This document shows, one piece after another, positions 26,701 to 37,919 of a stretch of DNA of 64,000 bases. This DNA comes from Blastomussa wellsi. Taxonomy: Eukaryota > Cnidaria > Anthozoa > Scleractinia > Plerogyridae. Location: assembly GCA_947652115.1 (NCBI GenBank), contig OX393568.1:2861460-2925459 (forward strand), given 5' to 3'. The notes under the pieces were generated by a model that ran no database searches, was not told the DNA's origin, and saw only the letters and a list, made by a program, of their open reading frames with translations. The stretch's first letter is position 1. Each line of letters begins with the position of its first letter. A program made the position numbers and the translations under genes.

Positions 26701-29700
26701 CCCAAATTAGGGCAAAAAAAACCATGGTTATAATACCCAAATTATGACCAAAATAACCATGGTTATAATACCCAAATTATGACCAAAATAACCATGGTTA
26801 TAATACCCAAATTGTGACAAAAATAACCATGGTTATAATACCCAAATTATGGCAAAAATAACCATGGTTATAATACCCAAATTAGGGCAAAAAAAAACCA
26901 TGGTTATAATACCCAAATTTTGACCAAAATAACCAAGGTTGTAATACGCAAATTATGACAAAAATAACCATGGTTATAATACCCAAATTATGGCAAAAAT
27001 GACCATGGTTATAATACCCAAATTATGGCAAAAATAACCATGGTTATAATACCCAAATTATGACCAAAATAACCATGGTTAAAACACCCAAATTACGACA
27101 AAAATAGCCATGGTTATAATACCCAAATTAGGGCGAAAATAACCATGATTATAATACCCAAATTATGACCAAAAAAACCATGGTTATAATACCCAAATTA
27201 TGATAAAAATAACCATGGTTATAATACCCAAATTATGACAAAAATAACCATGGTTATAATACCAAAATTATGGCAAAAATAACTCATGGTTATAATACTC
27301 AAATTATGACCAAAATGACCATGGTTATAATACCCAAATTATGACAAAAATAACCATGGTTATAATACCCAAATTATAGCAAAAATAACCATGGTTATAA
27401 TACCCAAATTATGACCAAAACAACCATGGTTATAATACCCAAATTATGACCAAAATAACAATGGTTATAAAACCCAAATTATGACGAAAATAACCATGGT
27501 TCTAATACCCAAATTATGACCAAAAATAACCATGGTTGTAACACCCAAATTATGAAAAAAATAACCATGTTTACAATACCCAAATTATGGCAAAAATAAC
27601 CATGGTTATAATAAACAAATTATGACCAAATTAACCATGGTTATAATACCCAAATTATGACCAAAATAACCATGGTTATAATACCCAAATTATGGCCAAA
27701 AAAACCGTGGCAAAAAGACCCAAATTATGACAAAAATAACCATGGTTATAATACCCAAATTATGGCCAAAATAACCATGGCAAAAAGATCCAAATTATGG
27801 CCAAAATAACCGTTGTTACGATACCCAAGTTATGGCCAAAGTAACCATGATTATAATACCCAAATTACAGCCGAAATAACAATGGTTATAATACCCAAAT
27901 TATGACCAAAATAACCATGGTTATAATACTCAAATTATAACCAAAATAACCATGGTTTTAATACCCAAATTATGACCAAAATAAACATGATTATGATACC
28001 CAAATTATGACCAAAACAACCATGGTTATAATACCCAAATTATGACCAAAATAACCATGGTTATAATACCCAAATTATGACCAAAATAACCATGGTTATA
28101 ATACCCAAATTATGACAAAAATAACCATGGTTATAATACCCAAATTATGACAAAAATAACCATGGTTATAATACCCAAATTATGACCAAAATAAACATGG
28201 TTATAATACCCAAATTATGGCAAAAATAACCATGGTTATAATATCCAAATTATGACAAATATAACCATGGTTATAATGCCCAAATTATGACAAATATAAC
28301 CATGGTTATAATACCCAAATTATGGCAAAAATAACCATGGTTATAATACCCAAATTGCGACAAAAATAGCCATGGTTATGATACCCAAATTATGACCAAA
28401 ATAACCATGGTTATAATACCCAAATTATGACAAATATAACCATGGTTATAATACCCAAATTATGACAAAAATAACCATGGTTATAATACCCAAATTATGA
28501 CCAAAATAAACATGGTTATAATACCCAAATTATGGCAAAAATAACCATGGTTATAATATCCAAATTATGACAAATATAACCATGGTTATAATGCCCAAAT
28601 TATGACAAATATAACCATGGTTATAATACCCAAATTATGGCAAAAATAACCATGGTTATAATACCCAAATTACGACAAAAATAGCCATGGTTATAATACC
28701 GAAATTAGGGCAAAAATAACCATGGTTATAATACATAAACTATGACCAAAATAACCATGGTTATAATACCCAAATTATGGCAAAAATAACCATGGTTATA
28801 ACACCCAAATTATAACCAAATTAATCATGGTTATAATACCCAAATTATGGCAAAAATAACCATGGTTATAATACCCAAATTATTGCAAAAATAACCATGG
28901 TCATAATACCCAAATTATCACCAAAATAACCATGGTTATAATACCCAAATTATGAAAAAAATAACCATGTTTTTAATACCCAAATTATGGCAAAAAAAAC
29001 CATGTTTACAATACCCAAATTATGACAAAAATAAACACGGTTTTAATACCCAAATTATGGCAAAAATAATAATGGTTATAATACCCAAATTATGACCAAA
29101 ATAACCATGGTTATAATACCCAAACTATGGCAAAAATAACAATGGTTATAACACCCAAATTATAACCAAATTAACCATGGTTATAATACCCAAATTATGG
29201 CAAAAATAACCATGGTTATAATACCCAAATTATGGCAAAAATAACCATGGTCATAATACCCAAATTATCACCAAAATAACCATGGTTATAATACCCAAAT
29301 TATGAAAAAAATAACCATGGTTATAACACCCAAATTATGACCAAATTAACCATGGTTATAATACCCAAATTATGGCAAAAATAACCATGGTTATAATACC
29401 CAAATTATGGCAAAAATAACCATGGTCATAATACCCAAATTATCACCAAAATAACCATGGTTATAATACCCAAGTTATGAAACAATAACCATGTTTATAA
29501 TACCCAAATTATGGCCAAAATAACCATGGTTATAACACCCAAATTATGACCAAAATAACCATGGTTATAATACCCAAATTATGGCAAAAATAACCATGGT
29601 TATAATACCCAAATTATGACTAAATTAACCATGGTTATAATACCCAAATTATGGCAAAAATAACCATGGTTATAATACCCAAATTATGACAAAAATAAAC

Positions 29701-30042
29701 ACGGTTTTAATACCCAAATAATGACCAAAACAACCATGGTCATAATACCAAAATAATCACCAAAATAACCATGGTTATAGTATTCAAATTATGACAAAAA
29801 TAACCATGGTTATAATACCCAAATTATGACCAAAATAAACATGGTTATAATACCCAAATTATGGCAAAAATAACCATTGTAATAACACCAAATTACGACA
29901 AAAATAACCATGGTTATTATACCCAAATTATTACCAAAATAACCATGGTTATAATACCCAAATTATGACAAAAATAACCATGGTTATAATACCCAAATTA
30001 TGACCAAAATAACCATGGTTGTAATACCCAAATTATGGACAA

Positions 30043-30147
30043 AATATGCATTATGGTCATTGATGATCCCTTTTGGCTTCTTTGGGTTATTATGTCAAGT
30101 TAAACAATCCATGTTTATTCGCATTGTTTTGCGTTATAATTAAATTA
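30043..30147. other. Non-satellite interruption inside the array
   Basis: About 105 bp without monomer periodicity (TTTTGGCTTCTTTGGGTTAT and neighbours). It separates the homogeneous core from the last ~780 bp of diverged edge monomers. Origin not recognised. Confidence 0.65.
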
Positions 30148-30944
30148 CGACAAAAATAAGCATGGTCATAATACCCAAATTTTGGTCAAAATGACCATGG
30201 TAATGCTACCCAAACTATGGTCAAAATAACCATGGCTATAATACCCAAATTATGGGAAAAATAACCATGGTTATAATACCCAAATTATCGCTAAAATAAC
30301 CATGGTTATAATACCCAAGTCATGGACAAAATAACCATGGTTATAACAACCAAATTATGGCCAAAATAACCATGGTTATAATACTTAAATTATGGCCAAA
30401 ATAACCATGGTTATAATACCCAAGTTATGGCCAAAATAACCATGGTTATAATACCCATATCATAGCCGAAATAGCCATGGTTATAATACCCAAATTATGG
30501 CCAAAACAACCATGGTTAAAATACCCAAATTATGGCCAAAATAACCATGGTTATGATACCCAAATTAGGGCCAAAATAACCATGGTTATAATACCCAAGT
30601 CATGGACAAAATAACCATGGTTATAACAACGAAATTATGGCCAAAATAACCATGGTTATAATACCCAAGTTATGGCAAAAATAACCATGGTTATAATGCC
30701 CAAATTATGGCCAAAATAACCATGGTTACAATACACAAGTCATGGACAAAATAACCATGGTTATAACAACCACATTATTGCCAAAATACCATGGTAAAAA
30801 CACCCAAATTATGGCAAAAATAACCATGATTATAATACCCAAATTATGGCCAAAATGACCATGGTTATAATACCCAAATTATGGCCAAAATAACCATAGT
30901 TATAATACCAAAATTACGGTCAAAATAAAAATTATGGTCAGTAG

Positions 30945-32419
30945 TGGGAGTATCGTATCGTGGTCTCCTCCACATACGTTCTGTTTGCTCGTAACGCAAT
31001 GTTTACGGATGGAAGACCATCTCGTACCTCGAGTCTTCGTTCCTTACTGCGCAGGCTTGACGAAACGAGCGACTCTCGAAAGTTCCGTTACTGAATCGAT
31101 TTTGATTGGTTTTGAAGACAGTAAAAAATGGCCGGAAGTAAAATGCCATGTAGTTCATTGGGTCAAGCTTTTGAAAAGTAGGCATGCACATTTCAACCGG
31201 AAGTCCGATATTTTCGGACTCCAAGTCAGATCTTTCCGACCCTGGGTACGAGGTTGGAGGAAAGATTGCGTGACGAGGTAAAAGAACGTCTGTGTAGTAT
31301 GCTAGGCGTATTATTGCCTGCACTCTACGAAAACATTTTACTTTAAGTCTCGCCAAACTCGAGACTTGCGTGCATTCCAAACACAAGGGTAAATTTACCG
31401 CCAGCATGGCGAGCGCATGCCGTTCAAATTGTGTCAAATTGTGTTTTGTGTCTGCTGCATTATAAGCTGTAAACCCGCGACCATCTGCTTCATATACGAC
31501 AGGATATCGGATTTTCTCATGACGTTTCACTGCGGATTCCATTTCGTGATTACTTACATGCAGTATTCTCGGCCTGTTATACTTTCGGGTGGAAAATTCG
31601 TTCCTCAGGAGAATAATCTAACCAATCGGATGCGAGAAACGGACAAAGAAAATAGGTCGTAGTAAGGTCGCAGGAAACGATCAATTTCGGACAACATTCG
31701 GAACCAGTCGAAGGAAAAGCAAGCGCAAGCTTTGATCGACGGCGTAACATAAAGTGACTGAAAGTACGTCTTCCACCAGATGGGATATTGCTGATCTGGA
31801 TTTTTAGGTGGTCCTTTCATGGTTTACGGAAGTCAATATCACGGCCCAGTTACATGTGTGGAAAAGGTCCACTACAAAAACAACTTCACAAATTAACTTC
31901 AGCGGTATTTAATATAAACCGCTTCAGGTGGCTGGTATATTGAGAATAATGTCCAAAACTGAAAGATAGGCCGAGAAGCGAAGCTTTTGATATTAAAATA
32001 AAAATATATAACTTGCCGATCATTCAAAAATATATTGTTTTTCCTGTCCTTGAGTACACCCCTCTATAACAGACCCACTGAAACCCTACCCAGTTGGTTA
32101 TTTTCCTCTACCCAGCGGAAATTTAGTCGCCCCAGTACCCAGAGAATATTTTGATTTTACCCAGTGACTGTGCGGTGTGACCCAGCGTATTTTGTTTGCA
32201 AAAAAATAATAATAAATAAGCAAAATAAAACAGAAAACGAGCGGACCCAGTGGGAAATTAGCCAACTCGGTGACTTTTTCCCGAAAACCCAGTCAGGGTA
32301 AAGATTCCACTGGGTCTGTTAAAGAGGGGTGTTTGAGTCCTGATTTAAAGCCATTCATAAGAGAGCGGGCGTCAATTTAACGCTTTTGGACGTCATTTGA
32401 GAAATAAAATGGCAAATGG
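30945..32419. repeat. Right, longer copy of the array-flanking sequence
   Basis: Shares ordered blocks with 10350-10746 but carries extra segments, including the centre of a foldback between 31004 and 31261, ~400 bp between about 31455 and 31840, and a MITE at 32056-32332. It ends GGCAAATGGT followed by unique sequence, which may represent the array-free junction. Open frames here (for example 179 codons at 31003-31542 on the minus strand) show no recognisable domain. Confidence 0.7.
32056..32332. mobile_element. 277-bp MITE with 6-bp target duplication
   Basis: Terminal inverted repeats ACACCCCTCTATAACAGACC and rightward GGGTCTGTTAAAGAGGGGTG, flanked by TTGAGT on both sides (32050-32055, 32333-32338). 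The interior has several CCCAGT/ACTGGG motifs and no coding capacity. A 6-bp duplication would fit IS3EU- or Dada-type elements; the family is inference. Confidence 0.8.
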
Positions 32420-33107
32420 TAAAATTCTAGGCTCGATGTCTTTTATTTGAAGAAATTAATTGAAAATCCTAAAATTTACTAGTTCCCTCACACCTGGAAT
32501 AAATAATCGGGGATTTAATTCCTCTTTACTGCAGATACACCTGCTGAATAAAATGCTACTCAGAGAAAACGAAAAAGATTCTTCATATCTTAAATGTTTT
32601 GCCATGTTCTTGGTTGATATCGCCCCAGACACAATCAAAGCAAAGAGTTGTCGTAACAAGCTATAAGTACATTGAGAAGACGTTTACAGTAAAATAAGCA
32701 TTTTTCGTGCATTCACTGATCCCTGGCTTTGTTTGTTATGCGGAACTGAATAAAGAAAGAACTAATAAAAGCCGTGTGGTTAGAGATAAATGTTCCCAAA
32801 GGCCGCGGTCGTATATGATAATCAAGTTAAATGACACAAACTGACTGAGGACTTAATTTGTGATCAGACTAATTTTTAAGATTTCTTTTATTCTTTTTGA
32901 GTGTGAATAGCTTACTTCTTCCAACCCATAGGATCATTTATCAGTTAAAACTATAAACAGGAAACGTTCACTGAATAATACGTGAAAGAAAAGAAAATAG
33001 CAAATTTAAAGAAAACGTACAACAGTAATACATACAGCAATAAAATTCACTTACAATTTTATTTAAAGGGAATAGAGGGGGTAAGTTTCTAAAGAAACTG
33101 TGGTGGT
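32420..33107. other. Intergenic, no gene seen
   Basis: Open frames of 67-68 codons on each strand near 32456-32666 overlap one another and look random. AT-rich, no repeat recognised. Confidence 0.35.
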
Positions 33108-33232
33108 GCATCGATTTCAATATAATTTGGTTTTATCAACTGGGTTGATAATGTGAATTGGCCACCGTAAAGAGATTCAAGAGCTGACGTTTCGAGCGTT
33201 AGCCCTTCGTCGGAGCGAATCCAAAATTAAAT
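33108..33232 (-). ncRNA. Hammerhead-ribozyme-like motif of a Penelope-like retroelement remnant
   Basis: Read on the minus strand, 33181-33215 gives CCGACGA, then GGGC-TAAC-GCTC (a 4-bp stem with a UAAC loop), then GAAAC and GUC. This is the layout of the minimal hammerhead motif known from terminal repeats of Penelope-like elements, except that the CUGANGA box reads CCGACGA, so cleavage may be lost. The adjoining stretch (TACGGTGGCCAATTCACATT and AACCCAGTTGATAAAACC on the minus strand) looks like the rest of the repeat. No element protein is present. Assigned from memory of the motif. Confidence 0.5.
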
Positions 33233-33239
33233 TATTTAA

Positions 33240-33637
33240 AGGGAACCTCGGCTCTTGAAACAAGTTGACGTTAGATAGTCTATAATAGTGTCTAAAAATC
33301 AAATTTTACCGGACAAGGGGAATATAAAATTTCATAATGATAAAAAACGGAAAAGATTGTCGCTTTTAAAATTTTCGTGCGCCGCCATGTTTGATTTCAT
33401 GACGTCAGTGCGTTGTCTTTATTGTTATTCATGAAAGGTTCTTTTGTGTGAAACAATAGGACAACGCACTGACGTCATACAGTTTAAATTGGCGGCGCGC
33501 GGGAAATTTAAAAGCCATAATTTTTTTCTCGCTTTATGAGTATGAAATGCTGTAACTTCCACATCCAGCAAAAATTGTAATTTAGACACTATTTTACACA
33601 ACTTAACGTCAACTTGTTTCAAGAGAAGGAGTTCCCT
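33240..33637. mobile_element. 398-bp foldback MITE with TAA duplication
   Basis: Long imperfect inverted arms (AGGGAACC ... CTCTTGAAACAAGTTGACGT on the left, mirrored by ACGTCAACTTGTTTCAAGAG ... GTTCCCT on the right), with an inner palindrome around GACGTCAGTGCGTTGTC. Flanked by TAA (33237-33239 and 33638-33640), as in PIF/Harbinger-type elements. It inserted next to the hammerhead-like repeat. Confidence 0.75.
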
Positions 33638-34094
33638 TAAGTATAGTCCACTGGAAAAACCTTTGATACTAAGGGCTCTTACTCCGTGTACCGTATGCAA
33701 ATGTAGTCGCATTGTTTTACCTTTGTTCTTGATTCTTTGTAGTTTGGGCAGCATTGTTTCTCATCTTTTCTTTCTTTTGTTTTACGTCATATGTGTCCGG
33801 TACACGAAAAAGGAGCAATACTATTGTTAGAGCCTTACTTTTTAATGAGGAGTAGTGTTTTCGTATTTCTTTTTCTTATGTTCACGACTATTCGAATTTA
33901 TTGAAGCCATTATGGGGAAGCGAACGGTTGCCACGTATATTACCTAAATGTTATTATAACGAGTTGTTTGTTTGTATTTTTTGTGTACATGTGTGTGTGT
34001 TTTTCGCCCTATTTTGGATTTGATGAAATGTGTGACAGAACACTTTGCCTCTTATTTATTCGTAAGTTGCAAAAATTTTGCTCGTTTCATGTAT

Positions 34095-34310
34095 TTCTGC
34101 CTGAGCTTATCCCGATAAACCACAGCATTAAATTCGCTGGTACCCATTTATACACCTGGATGAAGGGAGGCACTGGGAGAGTAAAGTGTGTTGCGCAAGA
34201 ATACCATGCAGCGCCAAGGCCAGACAAACAACGCAGCATCCCCTGCCAGGGTAGAACCCAGGCCCTTCGATCCGAGACTAGCGCGCACCTCGCATCCTGA
34301 GCTGATTTGT
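34095..34310 (-). repeat. SINE-like repeat (tRNA-related), decayed
   Basis: On the minus strand an RNA polymerase III B-box-like stretch (GGGTTCTACCCT) follows GATGCGAGGTGCGCGCTAG, then a body with TTGCGCAACACACTTTACTC and CCTTCATCCAGGTGTATAAA. The arrangement resembles tRNA-derived SINEs seen in marine invertebrates. A tail and flanking duplications were not found. Confidence 0.4.
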
Positions 34311-34492
34311 AGAATTATATACAGGAGGGCGCAGAGCTGTAGTTGTTTATTTTTTATAATAATCTCAGTGACAACTGTACCAGCTGTCGGCTGAGCGGCA
34401 GATTCTCCGAAACGTCTGGAGAACTAACCAAACAACGAACCCCCTGTCTTCATAGAACGTATAATATATAGAGGATATTACACGGTGGCGAG

Positions 34493-34597
34493 AAGATATG
34501 AATTTTATGTTCGAGTGGCAAGAACAATATCTCACGAGTGAGCTGCGCTCACTCGTGAGATATTGTTCTTGCCACTCGAACATAAAATTCATATCTT
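34493..34597. repeat. 105-bp perfect palindrome
   Basis: Two 51-bp arms, apparently perfectly complementary, around the 3-bp centre TGC. The left arm starts AAGATATGAATTTTATGTTC. Weaker complementarity continues outward (ATTACACG on the left, CGTGTAAT on the right), so it is probably the core of a foldback element spanning roughly 34475-34616. Confidence 0.9.
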
Positions 34598-34739
34598 TGA
34601 GCTAACGTGTAATTTTCTTTTTATTATATAGACAAAAACACATTGAGTAAAAGCTGAAACATTTTACTTTACGAACCTGTCGCTCGCTATTATCGACGTT
34701 CGTTTGGCAGCTTTGTACACAAACTGAATCGTGTAAGGC

Positions 34740-34900
34740 GGGAAATGACGTCATCGATATCCTCACTAGTGAAGATATGGAAAATACACCACTACAGTCC
34801 CGGATGTAGTTTGGTATGAATTTTATGAGTGGTGTAATTGCCAGTAAGACACTCACCCCAAAAAATGCAAAGCACCATGTCATTGTAACACCACAATTGA
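34740..34900. repeat. Dispersed-repeat remnant next to the palindrome
   Basis: Includes the small palindrome-rich stretch GATATCCTCACTAGTGAAGATAT and a sequence (TGAATTTTATGAGTGGTGTA) resembling an arm of the adjacent palindrome. Probably a related or partner piece of the same family. Confidence 0.35.
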
Positions 34901-37825
34901 AGTTGAGCTGTCATGTAAGCATCGAGTTCGCGTCTATACAATAAATAGATTTAGCCAAGCCTAAAAGCGGAGCTCCTAATTTTTGCTATAACGCAACTTC
35001 TTTAAAAAAAAGCTAAAAGAAGAGCTCAAGGCACAATGAAAGCAATGTTATCTGATTAATTAATCCGATTTTCTAATGACAGGCGGATAAAGAGTAGTTC
35101 TTTCCGTTCATCACAGAAAATAGATGGAAAAGGTTTCTTTTAACACTGCCCTAAGTACCAACTCCATTGGTTAAAAAGCGACGAGGTACTTGCACATTCT
35201 CTCGAATGAAAAAATATCTTTTCTCTATCCAAACAACTGCATGAAGAACCTGCATTTTAGAATTTAACGTTCCTGATTTCATGGGAGATTTTTCAGGAAA
35301 ATTATTTCTTTAATGACAGGAAACTAAAGATGGACATTTCAATGAAAAGAGAGAAAGACTAAAACCACTGAATGGCTCGTTTAAGGTCTTTAAGATCTCG
35401 CAACAATGTTCACAATACTACAGCGATTAATTAATGCAAATTGAGTTTATTATAAATTTGCATTTGAATAGGCAGGTTGTTCATCAGTTTTCAGAAGTGA
35501 AACGTTGCGATATGGTGGTAATAAGTTGAGCGACGGAAAGTTTCAAGCAGAGAACATTTTCAAGTTCTATTTTATTTCACACAACAACGTATTTTTTTGG
35601 TTTATTTTTATGCTGCGTGAAGCTTCAAATCCATCTCGCTTTGTTGAAGACTGCCGAAAGCCGGTAAGGAAAATGTGCTATTTCTCTTTTAACAGCTGAG
35701 CGTTCCAAATCTTCTCACAAATTGTGTTCTACAATAATTTAACTGGATTTCATAACAACGCGAAACTTCAGTGTCCATGCATTATGAAACCAACCCAACT
35801 CCAGTGGACTTAAACTTAAATTACAACTTTGTTATTGAATATTGGTCACAACAGATTAGGGTTTCCAAGGTGCTTGAACTCCAGAAAAGCGACTCGTTAA
35901 TTAATTTTGTGCGAGGTTAAACTCCGCCGCATTTAAGTACCAAGTGAGAGCTTGCCTTTGCAAAAAGACGTTTCGGCTAGCACAAAAAAACATTTCAATC
36001 GAATTGCACACGAAACATGTTTGTCCTTTATAGCTAGCTAACTTTCTTTGCGTCAAAATCTTCGGCTGGAGCATCTGAGTGAATGCTATCACCTTAGTCT
36101 TATTTATTTCAAATTGTTCTATTAACCGACTAAGGGGCTACTCCGATATCGCGAGTGTAACTAAGAAAGGTTTGATATCTTATATTGCAGACACGAGAAA
36201 ACCAATTTTGCTTCCTTTGCAGTGCTTGTGTATATTTTGCCGCATCCTGTTCCGCCTTAAAGGATTGAACTCTCTATTTTAACAGTGAATCTTCGCCAAA
36301 AAACTCTTTTTAAATGTTCATTTACAAATGTTGCGCCGTCGCACCAAGGAATTCTACAGTTACAATTTTTGTTTTTGCGAGAAGAAAAAATTGCGTACGC
36401 TCTATGCCATATTATCTCACGCTGCCAATCTACTTGCATTATTGATTAAACGTTTCAAGACAGAACCGTGATCGGTAAATTGCTATCAGCTAAAATTCAA
36501 CCGCTAATTACAACAGGTAAACGTTCATTGCTTGAAGACACTGTAAACCCATCATAACATGCTACCTTTTTCGTTTTGCACGGTTTGACTATGATTACGA
36601 TAGATTTGCAGACTTCCCTGCGATGTTTTCAAATACGTCGGACTGTTTACTTAACAAGAAAAGGTCTTGATGAAATGTTAACATCGCTTTACTTCGACGC
36701 AAGGAGATCGATATTTTACCGCGTGCGCGAATGATTGCCAATTCTGGCAGGTATAATTGTTAATTTTCAAAACCATAGAAAAGTTAAATTTAATTTCGAG
36801 CATTAACAACTAAATTTTAATAAGCGAAGTAGTTGCGGCTAAAATTAAGCCACCAAAATTTCCTTTTTTTAGCTTGTACAATTCAAAATTTGTTGCAGTA
36901 TTTCAGAGCTGTAAGGGCTTTAACAAAAAGACGTGCCCAATTCATTGATCTGCAAATGTTCAAGTCGCGACATTTCAAAGAAAAACCTTATCAAGACCAA
37001 ACGCTAGACTCGCTCTATTTTTTTCTGTCTTTGCGTGCAATGAACTGAATCTACGAATTTTGACCATCAATATACGTACAAAATATTATTCTCAATTTTT
37101 TTCCTGGTATAAAGTAACGAAAGACAAGTGAACGGTTATTGCGGAAGGCGTCCATTCGTGTCTGAATTTCGTCCGTATATGTTCGTCCGCATTTCTTGTC
37201 CGACCTCAGATTATTGAGCGTAATTCACAGTAATTGAAGGTTTAGTTCAATTTCCAGCTTTATTCACAGGCTAAGCAGGGCCTGTCATTAATATCTTTAG
37301 TTAATACTCACCACGGAAATATCAACCCTACTAAAAATGTCTTAAAAACCTCATTAGCCGAAACACTGCATATGTACTTTTGTACTGTCTGATTTTGACA
37401 CCTTTATAGTAAAAAAAAATTAGGGAAAGAGTAAACATTTTTTATTCTGAATCTTATTCAGTCCTCGTGAAAGAGATTTTCTGGTAATGAAGAATATTAA
37501 GCAGTTTTGAATACCCCCAAAACACATCCACAAACATAATGAAATAGCTATTGACGGCCAACAAACTATCACCTGCCCGAAGAACCTCCATAACACCGGC
37601 AAATTCATTAATTCGTCTTTGCGCTCAAAGAAAACGACATATACAATGAAGAGGAAATGATGTGACCACTTTTAAAGGCTAAAAACAAAATCAAACGAAG
37701 TCATAAGACATGCAGACAAATGGCAAGTTCAGGAAAACTTTGAACCAATCATTGGCTTAGTATAAATAATCCGGATTGGAGTTCAGTGGCATTAACACTT
37801 TTAAGTTCTGTAAAAGTGTATAATT
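34901..37825. other. Intergenic, no feature recognised
   Basis: AT-rich DNA. Open frames up to ~71 codons occur on both strands but none has a domain, conserved motif or convincing splice context. Confidence 0.4.
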
Positions 37826-37919
37826 AACAATTATCCTGCGAAATCGCGCGGAATATCGCCTGATACTTAGCCGACGAGGCCGTAGGCGATATTCCGCAAG
37901 ATTGAGCAGCATAATTGTT
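37826..37919. repeat. Foldback element (AACAATTAT ends)
   Basis: 94 bp. AACAATTATCCTGCGAAATC on the left is mirrored by GATTGAGCAGCATAATTGTT on the right, and CGGAATATCGCCT by GGCGATATTCCG. It shares AACAATTAT termini with the element at 62047-62161. Confidence 0.75.

Larger units (their letters stand above)
10745..30928. repeat. Large satellite array of ~35-bp monomers
   Basis: Roughly 20.2 kb of head-to-tail monomers, about 570 copies. Each typical monomer carries CCATGGTTATAATACCC followed by AAATTATG and a short A-rich linker. Across the monomer junction the 14-mer ATAACCATGGTTAT is a perfect palindrome containing an NcoI site. Core monomers (about 12.45-30.04 kb) mostly read TTATGACC or TTATGGCA at the variable position; monomers at both edges more often read TTATGGCC and are more diverged. 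Multimers are repeated at larger scale. There is no open frame because 35 is not a multiple of 3 and TAA recurs. Function is unknown; centromeric or heterochromatic satellite is one possibility. Confidence 0.97.

Noticed and set aside
10745..30928. CRISPR-like regular repeats
   Set aside because: Monomers are contiguous without unique spacers, and the surrounding genes are intron-bearing eukaryotic genes.
31003..31542. 179-codon minus-strand open frame right of the array
   Set aside because: No recognisable domain; it lies in repeat-derived flank sequence and overlaps a plus-strand open frame.
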